From CAZSXU01 sp964610505 (GTDB taxonomy: Bacteria; Arandabacterota; Arandabacteria; JAGLYR01): DNA of 64,000 bases. The notes beneath the pieces are model-generated. The model saw nothing but the letters and a program-made list of their open reading frames with translations. It did not search any database and was not told where the DNA came from. Each line of letters starts with the position of its first letter. The first letter of the stretch is position 1. The position numbers and the translations under genes were made by a program. Shown in pieces: positions 26,771 through 34,449 of the stretch. The stretch is from assembly GCA_964610505.1 (NCBI GenBank), contig CAZSXU010000018.1, positions 1 through 64,000 of the forward strand, read 5' to 3'.

Positions 26771-26873
26771 TCGACACGAACCACACGAAGAGCACGAAGG
26801 GGAATGCTTCCGGGGAGGCAAGGATTTGCCTCCCCGGATTTCGAATCTACGTAATCTGTGAAATCTGTGGCTG
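26771..26873 (-). repeat. Composite intergenic repeat: CACAGATT units, hairpin, CTTCGTG units
   Basis: Read on the minus strand, CACAGATT-type units (26873-26843) are followed by a GC-rich hairpin (26837-26810) and then by CTTCGTG-type units (26801-26771). The same three-part order appears on the plus strand at 30441-30553. Confidence 0.75.
26810..26837. terminator. 12-bp hairpin between convergent amylolytic genes
   Basis: CCGGGGAGGCAA, a GGAT loop and TTGCCTCCCCGG make a perfect 12-bp stem between the stops of the pullulanase (26711) and amylase (26916) genes. It can serve both strands. It is also the centre of the composite repeat, so repeat and terminator may be the same element. Confidence 0.5.
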
Positions 26874-26915
26874 GTTTTTGGATGAACTCGCTGTCCCGCT
26901 GTCCCCTTTTCCCGC

Positions 26916-29378
26916 TTACTCCCGCTCCATCGCCAGCACCACGCCCCCGTACCTACCGAGCTTCTTCGGGAGCGTGAACGAGAGCTGCCCATCCTCGCCG
27001 ACCCGCACCTTCATGTATCTCCTCGAATCGGGGAAGATCTCCCGTAGGCGGTAGTCCCCGGGAGCGAGGTCCGAGCTCGCCAGGCGAAGTGACCGGCCCT
27101 CGACAGACCGGGTCGAGAGATTGCAGAGAACGAGGACGGGCGTCTCGCCCCCGGAGGTGCGGAGATAGGCGTAGAGATCGGGATCATCCGCCTCCAACCG
27201 CCGGTGGGTGACCGATCGCGAGTCATGCCGTGCGCTCAGGGCGGGGAATCTTCTTCGAAGATGGACCAACCGTCGATGCCAGGAGAGCAGGGAACCGGGA
27301 TCGTTCATTTGGCGTTCGACCTTCTTCCACTCCATGAACTTCCGCACGTTCTGGTCCGGCGGCTTGTCTCCCCGCATGCCGATTTCCTCGCCGTAGTACA
27401 TCATCGGGGTTCCGGGGAGGGTGAGGAGGATCAGAGCGCCGAGGCGGTTCAACCTCTCGTCGTTTCCGAGCGCGGTAAGGGTTCGATCGTTGTCGTGGTT
27501 GTCCAGGAAGCGGCAGAGCTGTGCTTCGGGCGGATAGAGGGTACGTTCCTCCTCCATCATCCATTCGAAATCGTCCACGGCGCCGCCGTTCAAAAGATCC
27601 AGGAACTTGTAGTAGAGGGGATAGTCGAACTGCATGTCGTACTCTTCGTCGAAGTAGGCGTCGAGGACGTCGGGCGAGCCGTCCCACACCTCTCCAAAGA
27701 GCAGGAAGTCCTCGCGAACGGACTTCACGCTTCCTCGTAATTCCTTCCACCAGTCGTGGGGCGGACCCTTGGCCACGTCGCACCGGAAGCCGTCGACGCC
27801 GTCGTGAAAGTCTCCATCGCCGTTGGGGTCCATCCAGTAGTAGGCCATGCGCGTTATATAGTCCCGCATCTCGCGGGTATCGAAATTGAGGAGCGGCATC
27901 GACTCGAGCCCCGCGAATCCCTCGTAGCGTGTCTGGATGTCGTTTGTAAACACGTACCAGTCGGAATACTCGGACTCAGGATTCCCGTAGGCGTCCCGAA
28001 GAAACGGATGGTGGTTCGAGCTGTGGTTCACCACGTAGTCGAACACCACGCGAATGCCTCGCCTGTGCGCTTCCCGGCAGAGGCGGAAGAAGTCCTCATT
28101 GGTCCCGTAGTCGGGCTCGATCTTGTAGTAATCGGTGATGTCGTAGCCGTGGTAGGAGGGCGACTCGCAGATGGGCATCATCCAGATGACGTCGACGCCG
28201 AGGTCCGCTTCCGTTCGGGGATCCCCGTCGTTCAGATAGTCCAGTTTCGCAGTCAGGCCATTGAGATCTCCGAACCCATCGCCGTCCGAATCCCGAAACG
28301 AGCGAACGAAGATCTCGTAGACCACCGCGCGGTCGAAGAAGTCGGGGGACTCGAACACGGGAGGCACTCGGTCGATCGTAAACCTGACGCTCGTCTCGCC
28401 GTTCTCACCCGATCCCCGGGATCGGGCGGAGAAAGTCAGGCTGTACTCGCCGTCCTTCAAGTCCTCCGGAAGGGAGGCCGTGACCCGGCCCGAACTCGGG
28501 TCGTACGTGTGTTCCAACTCCCGGCCGTCGAGCGCGATCCGCACCGATGCAGGGTCGACCTCGTCCTCGTAGCACATGAGTCTCGCCCCGACGGGCGCGA
28601 TTTCCTTTTGCCGCGAGCCGAATGCGGGATGGACCCGGACGGCATACGGGACTCCGGGCGGAAGATACGTCAGGACGCCGTTGTTGTAGTTGTGAGGGTT
28701 GGTCTCCGGGGCGTGGGGGTCGGTGACCCACTCGGTGCCGTTCACGACGAACTTGTACTCGTAGCGCCGTCCGACTTCGAGCGGATAGGCGACGCGCCAG
28801 ATGCCCTTGCCGTCGTCCTTCATCGAGGTGGAGGTCATGCTCCAGCCGTTGAATTCTCCAGCCAGGTGGACCGAGCGAGTGCCCGCGGGCGCCTCGTATG
28901 AAAACAACACGCCGCCCTCAACGGGGTGTGGAGCCAACTCCGAATCGGTTCTCCAGTCCGTGTCGGACTGCTCGTCGACGACCCTCTGGGGCGGCGGAGC
29001 GCCGACGTAGACGATGCCGTTGTTGTAGTGTTCCGGGTTCGTGGCGTGGGCGTGGGGGTCGGTCACCCACTCGGAGCCGTTGACGACGAATTTGTATTCG
29101 TACCGCCCGTCGTCCAGCGTGATCGCCACGCACCAGATCCCGTCGCCGTCCTCGTCCGCCATGGGCTCGGCTGACACGCTCCAGCCGTTAAACTCCCCGG
29201 CGAGATGGACGGTCTTCGTGCCCGCGGGGGCCTCGTAGGAGAAGAGGGTCTTCCCGTTCACGGGGCGCGGAGACATATCCCGGCCGTCTGCCGTTGCGCA
29301 GGGCAGCAAGAAGAGGGTTCCCAGCAGAATGAGGGAGATTGTGCTGGCCTCTCGGCTCAGGATGGCCGTGCAGGTCAT
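26916..29378 (-). CDS. Secreted GH13 alpha-amylase with two N-terminal glycogen-binding (CBM48/AMPK-type) domains
   Basis: This 820-residue enzyme has a signal peptide (ISLILLGTLFLLPCATADG), two tandem E-set domains (about 40-130 and 150-245, each with HLAGEFNGWS, YEYKFVVNG and EWVTDPHA), an Ig-like domain (about 250-340) and a GH13 barrel. Catalytic residues are Asp534 (DGFRCDVAK), Glu563 (LFGEVWDG) and Asp629 (FLDNHDND); DYVVNHSS is region I. The C-terminal domain is all-beta. It should cut alpha-1,4 bonds in starch or glycogen outside the cell. The two AMPK-like domains are near duplicates of each other and resemble the N-terminal domain of the protein at 62746. An AAAGGAT site precedes the ATG; trpS lies 57 bases upstream on the same strand. 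Confidence 0.93.
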   Translation of the reverse strand: MTCTAILSREASTISLILLGTLFLLPCATADGRDMSPRPVNGKTLFSYEAPAGTKTVHLAGEFNGWSVSAEPMADEDGDGIWCVAITLDDGRYEYKFVVNGSEWVTDPHAHATNPEHYNNGIVYVGAPPPQRVVDEQSDTDWRTDSELAPHPVEGGVLFSYEAPAGTRSVHLAGEFNGWSMTSTSMKDDGKGIWRVAYPLEVGRRYEYKFVVNGTEWVTDPHAPETNPHNYNNGVLTYLPPGVPYAVRVHPAFGSRQKEIAPVGARLMCYEDEVDPASVRIALDGRELEHTYDPSSGRVTASLPEDLKDGEYSLTFSARSRGSGENGETSVRFTIDRVPPVFESPDFFDRAVVYEIFVRSFRDSDGDGFGDLNGLTAKLDYLNDGDPRTEADLGVDVIWMMPICESPSYHGYDITDYYKIEPDYGTNEDFFRLCREAHRRGIRVVFDYVVNHSSNHHPFLRDAYGNPESEYSDWYVFTNDIQTRYEGFAGLESMPLLNFDTREMRDYITRMAYYWMDPNGDGDFHDGVDGFRCDVAKGPPHDWWKELRGSVKSVREDFLLFGEVWDGSPDVLDAYFDEEYDMQFDYPLYYKFLDLLNGGAVDDFEWMMEEERTLYPPEAQLCRFLDNHDNDRTLTALGNDERLNRLGALILLTLPGTPMMYYGEEIGMRGDKPPDQNVRKFMEWKKVERQMNDPGSLLSWHRRLVHLRRRFPALSARHDSRSVTHRRLEADDPDLYAYLRTSGGETPVLVLCNLSTRSVEGRSLRLASSDLAPGDYRLREIFPDSRRYMKVRVGEDGQLSFTLPKKLGRYGGVVLAMERE

Positions 29379-29435
29379 GAGGGATCCTTTCAGAATCGGA
29401 TTGCCGCCGGCGAATCCGGTGTCTTGAGCTGTCGC

Positions 29436-30401
29436 TCAGTAGACCATCCCGACAGCTTCCCGCACCTTCCTCAGCGTCGGCTCCGCCTCGGTGCGGGCCT
29501 TCTCGGCGCCCTCTCGAAGCACCTTACGAATGTGGGTCTCGTCGGCCAGAAGCCGCTCGCGCTCCTTACGGAAGGGACCGAAGACCTCGAGGAGGAGTTC
29601 GTAGAGGGCCATCTTGGCGTGGCCGTAGCCGAAGTTGCCGTTGATGTATTTCCGCCGCAGCTCCTCGGTCCGCTCGGGTGTGGCGAAGAGACGATAGAGG
29701 GCGAAGACCGTGCACTTCTCCGGTTCTTTGGGTTCCTCCATGGGTGTGCTGTCGGTGACGATGCTCATCACCTTCTTCTTCAGGGATTTTTCTTCGGCGA
29801 AGATCTCGAGCGTATTCCCGTAGGATTTCGACATCTTCTGCCCATCAATGCCCGGTACGGCGGCTACGTCTTTCCCGATTTCCGGTTCCGGGAGCGTGAA
29901 GACGTCGCCGTAGACGTTGTTGAACTTGATGGCGATATCCCGGGCGATCTCCACGTGCTGCTTCTGATCCTTGCCCACCGGAACAATATTGGCCTGGTAG
30001 AGCAAGATGTCCGCGGCCATCAGAACCGGGTAGGCGAAGAGACCGTGGTTCGCGGCGATTCCCCGGGCGACCTTGTCCTTGTACGAGTGTGCGCGTTCCA
30101 GCAGTCCCATGGGCGTTTGATTGGAGAGATACCAGGTGAGTTCCGTTACCTCGGGAACATCGGATTGCACCCAGAAGATGGCCTTTTCAGGATCGAGCCC
30201 GAGCGCCAGAAAATCTGCGGCCGCTTCGATGGTGTTCCTGCGGAGGAGATCGCCGTCGGTCACGGTGGTGAGCGCGTGCTGATTCACGAGGAACGCAAAC
30301 AGCGTGTTCGACTCCTGGTACTCGATCATGCGACTCATCATCGAGAGGTAGTTACCGATGTGCAGGCCGCCCGAAGGCTGAATGCCCGAGAGAACTCTCA
30401 T
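29436..30401 (-). CDS. trpS: Tryptophanyl-tRNA synthetase
   Basis: This 321-residue class I aminoacyl-tRNA synthetase has SGIQPSGGLHIGNYL at the N-terminus (HIGN is the HIGH motif) and KMSKSYGNTLEIF as the KMSKS loop. It charges tRNA-Trp. Length (about 320-335 residues) matches bacterial TrpS. An AGGAG site lies before the ATG. No leader peptide or T-box was recognised upstream; that region holds the composite repeat at 30441-30553. Confidence 0.97.
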   Translation of the reverse strand: MRVLSGIQPSGGLHIGNYLSMMSRMIEYQESNTLFAFLVNQHALTTVTDGDLLRRNTIEAAADFLALGLDPEKAIFWVQSDVPEVTELTWYLSNQTPMGLLERAHSYKDKVARGIAANHGLFAYPVLMAADILLYQANIVPVGKDQKQHVEIARDIAIKFNNVYGDVFTLPEPEIGKDVAAVPGIDGQKMSKSYGNTLEIFAEEKSLKKKVMSIVTDSTPMEEPKEPEKCTVFALYRLFATPERTEELRRKYINGNFGYGHAKMALYELLLEVFGPFRKERERLLADETHIRKVLREGAEKARTEAEPTLRKVREAVGMVY

Positions 30402-30440
30402 TGCCCATCTCCTAAGTGGAACTGAAAGACCAACTGCCTA

Positions 30441-30553
30441 GCCACAGATTTCACAGATTACACAGATGGAGTTCTTTCTGAGGCTGGGGCTGAAGCCCTA
30501 GCCTCAGAGGAAGAACGCCCTTCGTGTTCTCTTCGTGCCCTTCGTGTCGAAGC
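30441..30553 (+). repeat. Composite intergenic repeat: CACAGATT units, hairpin, CTTCGTG units
   Basis: CACAGATT-type units (30441-30467) are followed by a palindrome with CTGAGGCT (30478-30485) pairing AGCCTCAG (30500-30507), and then by three CTTCGTG-type units (30519-30551). Order and spacing mirror the copy at 26771-26873. It lies between the SHMT-like gene and trpS. Confidence 0.75.
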
Positions 30554-30620
30554 TTTTGAGCTTTCTCCGTACTCTCCGTGGCTCGGATTCCGTGCTTCAG
30601 GATTGTCGTCCACTCACCAT

Positions 30621-32066
30621 TCACCCATTCGCACTCACGGCTAGGTTCTCCGCAAAGGTCTTCGCGTACTCCGACTGCGGAAACACCGAGCCCAGGATTT
30701 CGGCCGCCAGAGCAAGGGACGTCTCCGGCTCCAAGCAGTACCGCATGGTCAGGAACTCCCGCCGATAGCGCGTTACTTCCTCTCCCACGTTCTTGTTGCG
30801 GATCACAACGTCGGCGAAGAGCTCCGCCAGACGGTCGAAATCCTTCTCTTTCATTCCAAAGCGAGTCATCTCCTGAACACCGGTCCGAATACCGGAGGCA
30901 TCCAGGAAGGTTTCATCATCCGGTAGCGCCTGGTAGTTGGTGACGATATTGTTCTCCTCCAGGCGGCGCGCGATCGTGGCCCCGTCTCCGTACTTCCGCA
31001 CGCGTACAAGAACCTGGTGCGTCTCCGTGTATCCGTCGGCCGGGCTCCCCTCGACGTCGATCCCGCGATCGACGAGGGCCGCGGCGAAGGCCTTGGCGTT
31101 CCTGCGGACCTGGTTCTGGTACTCGGCCTTGAAAGCATTCATCTCCATGGCGGCCAGGAGGAGTCCCAGAAGCGTCCCCAGATGATGGTTGCTCGTGGAG
31201 CCCGGGAAGGCGCGTCCCCGGATCTCGATCCAGAGATGCCGGAAGGGGGTTCCCTTGTCCATATGACTCACGACTACGCCGCGCTGGGGGCCGAAGAAGG
31301 TCTTGTGGGTGCTTCCCGTGACCAGGTCGGCGCCCTCGGCCAGAGGTTCCTGGAAGGCCCCGTAGAGACCCAACACATGGGCCATGTCGTACATCACGAC
31401 GGGCCGGGGGTCCATGTCCTTGATCATTTCCGCGACTTCGGCCACCGGCTCGGGGTAAATGAACATGCTCTTGCCGAAGACGATGAGCTCGGGTTTGTGC
31501 TTTGCGAGTAGATCGGGAATCGGCCCGGTGTCGGTCCGGTACGGGTTGTCTTTTTGCACGGGGAAATTGACGACGGTTTCCTTGCCGGTTTCCGGGTCCA
31601 TTTCAACGAAGTTGAAGAGCGCCCCCATGGGTTGCGAGCTCAGGTGCCCTCCAAGATTGAGATCGTTGTTCATGACGGCGCGCAGGCGCCGGAAGGGCAC
31701 GCCGGGTCCGCGCCCGCGGTTCAGAAACCGGGTCATGCCCTTGAACACGACTTCGTTGGCCATCTGCCCGCTGATGGTGCGAAGCTCGGCCTCGGAGGAT
31801 CCGAAGAACCTGTTGACCTCCGCGCGCGCCCGCTCCTCGATGTCTTGAATGAAATCGATGCCCTGATAGAAATAGACCTCCTTGCCCTTCATGGTGCGGT
31901 GCTCGGCGTAGCGTCCCGCGGGGTCCGAGATCTCCAGCATTTTGACCAGAAGACTGGGCGTGGTCTCCGAGGGGATGAGGTTGAAGGATCGGCGCTGGCG
32001 CCAGAGGTTGTTCTCTACCGTGCTGTTGACCAGGGCACGCGCATCTTGTTCCAGTGATCTTGACAT
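30621..32066 (-). CDS. Serine hydroxymethyltransferase-like PLP enzyme
   Basis: This 481-residue fold-type I PLP protein of the SHMT family has NLIPSETTPS near the N-terminus (compare the LIPSEN of true SHMT), YDMAHVLGLYG as the PLP-Asp segment and the Schiff-base Lys255 in GSTHKTFFGPQRG. True SHMT interconverts serine and glycine with tetrahydrofolate. This protein diverges enough around the substrate site that glycine hydroxymethyltransferase activity is probable but not certain; a related beta-eliminating or aldol activity is the alternative. ATG 32066 is chosen because GGAGGAAA lies just before it, inside a slightly longer frame. Confidence 0.8.
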   Translation of the reverse strand: MSRSLEQDARALVNSTVENNLWRQRRSFNLIPSETTPSLLVKMLEISDPAGRYAEHRTMKGKEVYFYQGIDFIQDIEERARAEVNRFFGSSEAELRTISGQMANEVVFKGMTRFLNRGRGPGVPFRRLRAVMNNDLNLGGHLSSQPMGALFNFVEMDPETGKETVVNFPVQKDNPYRTDTGPIPDLLAKHKPELIVFGKSMFIYPEPVAEVAEMIKDMDPRPVVMYDMAHVLGLYGAFQEPLAEGADLVTGSTHKTFFGPQRGVVVSHMDKGTPFRHLWIEIRGRAFPGSTSNHHLGTLLGLLLAAMEMNAFKAEYQNQVRRNAKAFAAALVDRGIDVEGSPADGYTETHQVLVRVRKYGDGATIARRLEENNIVTNYQALPDDETFLDASGIRTGVQEMTRFGMKEKDFDRLAELFADVVIRNKNVGEEVTRYRREFLTMRYCLEPETSLALAAEILGSVFPQSEYAKTFAENLAVSANG

Positions 32067-32146
32067 TCTCGGTTTCCTCCGCATCGGCTCATTGTGGTAA
32101 CCTACCCACTGTAGTAGATTTCGGGACGAGCTTCAAGCGGCGTTGC

Positions 32147-32201
32147 GCCGGCCCGGGGCTGGTGTGTTCCGGCTTTCGGCTCTCGGCTTTCGCATCTCTC
32201 G
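32147..32201. repeat. CGGCTTT-family repeat at an assembly gap
   Basis: The last bases before the N run contain CGGCTTTCGGCTCTCGGCTT, the 7-bp tandem unit that also fills 33761-34390. The sequence resumes after the gap with GGCTTTCACCTCTCTGCC, so the gap lies inside another copy of the same family. Confidence 0.75.
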
Positions 32202-32301
32202 NNNNNNNNNNNNNNNNNNNNNNNNNNNNNNNNNNNNNNNNNNNNNNNNNNNNNNNNNNNNNNNNNNNNNNNNNNNNNNNNNNNNNNNNNNNNNNNNNNN
32301 N
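32202..32301. other. Assembly gap (100 N)
   Basis: Exactly 100 N, the usual placeholder for a gap of unknown size, in repeat sequence between the SHMT-like gene and the YkgJ-type gene. Confidence 0.98.
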
Positions 32302-32338
32302 GGCTTTCACCTCTCTGCCTTGAAGGAGCAACGATCCG

Positions 32339-32914
32339 ATGGAACCAAACGACCGGCAATCCGCCCCGTCAGCCGAGGAGGTCCTCGAGAGCTACGAGCG
32401 GTACGTGCGCGATCTGGATGATTTCTGTGCGAAGCTTCGGGAGAAGTACTGGGAAGCCCTGAACTGCAGGCCCGGATGTGTGACCTGTTGTTCCCGGGAA
32501 CTGACGGTGTTTCCCATCGAGGCGGCCCGGATTCGCCGCCACATCTCGGGCTTCGGGGCCGTCCGCAGAGAGCAGCTGCGGGCCCGCCTTGCAGAGTCTA
32601 ATGCATCCGTCGAGGCCGCGCCCTGCCCGCTTCTCTACCGGGGACGCTGCCTGGTCTATCCGGCCCGGCCGCTGTTGTGCAGAACGGAGGGGTACGTTCT
32701 GGCTCATCGGGACCCGGACACACATGGCTGGCGCGTGACCGCCTGCCCGAAGAACTTCGAGAAGTTGGATCTGGCAAGCGAAATCCCGGCCCCGGATCTC
32801 ATCAACCTGGAATCACTCAACCAGTCCCTGGCCGTTCTCAACCACGCCTACGTCAAGGCTTCCGGCTGGAGGGGGGAGGAGAGGGTGAGATTGTCGGAGG
32901 TGGGGTCGCCGTGA
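32339..32914 (+). CDS. YkgJ-type cysteine-cluster protein (CxxxCxxCC)
   Basis: This 191-residue protein carries the CRPGCVTCC motif (about residues 43-51), then CPLLYRGRCLVYPARPLLCR (about 101-120) and a further Cys in VTACPKNF. These match the family of zinc or iron-sulfur cluster-binding proteins annotated as YkgJ / Fe-S oxidoreductase-like, whose biochemical role is mostly unknown. The AAGGAG site sits 11 bases upstream of the ATG. It converges with the AlkD-like gene, with 58 bases between the stops. Confidence 0.85.
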   Translation: MEPNDRQSAPSAEEVLESYERYVRDLDDFCAKLREKYWEALNCRPGCVTCCSRELTVFPIEAARIRRHISGFGAVRREQLRARLAESNASVEAAPCPLLYRGRCLVYPARPLLCRTEGYVLAHRDPDTHGWRVTACPKNFEKLDLASEIPAPDLINLESLNQSLAVLNHAYVKASGWRGEERVRLSEVGSP

Positions 32915-32935
32915 GGCGTGGCCGCGGTGGAGTCA

Positions 32936-32961
32936 GGGGTCCCATAGGTGTGCCGGGACCC
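32936..32961. terminator. Possible bidirectional terminator between convergent genes
   Basis: GGGTCCC and GGGACCC form a 7-bp stem with an 11-base loop between the stops at 32914 and 32973. There is no T tract. Confidence 0.3.
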
Positions 32962-32972
32962 GTGCTCTCATC

Positions 32973-33737
32973 TCATGCTTTCGTCCTGACCAGGAGCGTC
33001 TTCCGTTTCCTTTCCGGGAAATGTTCAATGGCGTAACGGAGGGTGGTTCGAGGAATGTCGGGCCCGTGATCGAGCAGAAACCGCTCGAGGCGGGCCATGT
33101 TCGCGTCGCCGGCTTGCCGAAGCATCCAGCCGTTGGCCTTGTGGACCAGATCGTCGTCCTTGTCTCGAAAGAGATGCATGGCCACTCTGTAGGCCGTGTC
33201 CAGGTGTTTTCCACGGCGGGCAAGGATGACGAAAGACACGGCCGATGCACGCCGCAGCCATCGGTTCCGGGAAGACGTCCACCGGACAACCTTCGGAATG
33301 ACACCGGGATGGTTGTCGATCACGGTTCCCACGATCCACGGGCACAGAGCGTCCACGATCGCCCAGCTGTCGCAGTAGTTCTTCGACAACCACCGCTCGG
33401 CGGTGGCGATGAAATCGGCGTCCAGCTTCTTCTCGAAACGGCGAAGCATGACGAGTGCCAGCCCCTTTTCCTCCAAGGACTTCCTCGGAAGGAGAATCTC
33501 GCAGACCTCCAGCGCCTGCTCGGCGGTCCAGGAGCGCTCCGTCAGGGCGAAGAGATTCTTCTCGATGGTCCGCAGGACGGGAGTCGGCAAGCCGTATGAC
33601 TTGACCTCCTCCTTGAAGTAATGGTGAACCTGTCGAGCCCGCCCGGGGTCGGCGTGCTTCTTGATGAGCGCCAGGCCCCTCTTCGCGAACTCTTTCGGTG
33701 TGATTCCCCGTTTGCCGGTGTCCGTTCGCTTCGCCAT
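32973..33737 (-). CDS. AlkD-like DNA alkylation repair protein (HEAT-like glycosylase)
   Basis: This 254-residue all-helical protein has the AlkD pattern of HEAT-like repeats: LEEKGLALVMLRRF, NYCDSWAIVDALCPWIVG (the Trp and Asp expected to line the active site), NRWLRRASAVSFVILARRGK and VHKANGWMLRQAG. AlkD enzymes excise bulky or positively charged N3/N7-alkyl purines. The start at 33737 is set by an AGGAGA site; the longer frame upstream reads through the repeat array and is rejected. It stands alone between the YkgJ-type gene and the repeats. Confidence 0.88.
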   Translation of the reverse strand: MAKRTDTGKRGITPKEFAKRGLALIKKHADPGRARQVHHYFKEEVKSYGLPTPVLRTIEKNLFALTERSWTAEQALEVCEILLPRKSLEEKGLALVMLRRFEKKLDADFIATAERWLSKNYCDSWAIVDALCPWIVGTVIDNHPGVIPKVVRWTSSRNRWLRRASAVSFVILARRGKHLDTAYRVAMHLFRDKDDDLVHKANGWMLRQAGDANMARLERFLLDHGPDIPRTTLRYAIEHFPERKRKTLLVRTKA

Positions 33738-33760
33738 TGCGTTCTCCTGTGTCGCTCCTC

Positions 33761-34390
33761 GGCCGGCCCCTGGGTGGCGTGTTTCGGCTTTCGGCTCTCG
33801 GCTTTCTGCTCTCTGCCGCATGGGCCTTGCGCCGCGGGAAGCGCTCGGCGTCATTCCTCCCCGGCGAGAATGGGGGATTGGTACCGGCGAGAGGGGTGGT
33901 GACTCGCGCCGTTGAAAGATCCCTCGCCGAGTCGTCGTTCCGGCGAGCGCTCCCCGCGGCCGGCCCTTGGGCGGCGTGTTCCGGCTTTCGGCTCTCGGCT
34001 TTCTGCTCTCTGCCGCATGGGCCTTGCGCCGCGGGANNNNNNNNNNNNNNNNNNNNNNNNNNNNNNNNNNNNNNNNNNNNNNNNNNNNNNNNNNNNNNNN
34101 NNNNNNNNNNNNNNNNNNNNNNNNNNNNNNNNNNNNCGGCTTTCGGCTCTCGGCTTTCTGCTCTCTGCCGCATGGGCCTTGCGCCGCGGGAAGCGCTCGG
34201 CGTCATTCCTCCCCGGCGAGAATGGGGGATTGGTACCGGCGAGAGGGGTGGTGACTCGCGCCGTTGAAAGATCCCTCGCCGAGTCGTCGTTCCGGCGAGC
34301 GCTCCCCGCGGCCGGCCCTTGGGCGGCGTGTTCCGGCTTTCGGCTCTCGGCTTTCTGCTCTCTGCCGTATGGATCTTGCGCCGCGGGAAG
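33761..34390. repeat. 197-bp tandem repeat array with internal 7-bp units
   Basis: The same sequence recurs with an exact 197-base period: GGCCGGCCC starts at 33761, 33958 and 34310, and CGGCTTTCGGCTCTCGGCTT starts at 33785, 33982, 34137 and 34334. Each unit holds tandem CGGCTTT/CGGCTCT heptamers, a CTCGGCGTCATTCCTCCCCG segment and a GTTGAAAGATCCCTCGCCGA segment. An N gap interrupts it. It fills the 712-base stretch between the AlkD-like and SppA-like genes; no gene is present. A diverged copy lies at 43485-43636. Confidence 0.9.
34037..34136. other. Assembly gap (100 N) inside the tandem repeat
   Basis: Exactly 100 N flanked on both sides by the same 197-bp repeat unit. The true number of repeat units is therefore unknown. 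Confidence 0.98.
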
Positions 34391-34449
34391 GTCCGGCGTC
34401 TGTGGCCTGTTCCACGGTTGCGCTCTCCCACGATCCGGCCGCCACCCGA

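Noticed and set aside
33761..34390. Possible CRISPR array
   Set aside because: The repeated unit is 197 bases with no unique spacers between short repeats, and no cas genes are nearby.
33025..34431. Proteins predicted through the 197-bp repeat array and its gap
   Set aside because: All frames there are repeat-derived, interrupted by N, and lack ribosome-binding sites.
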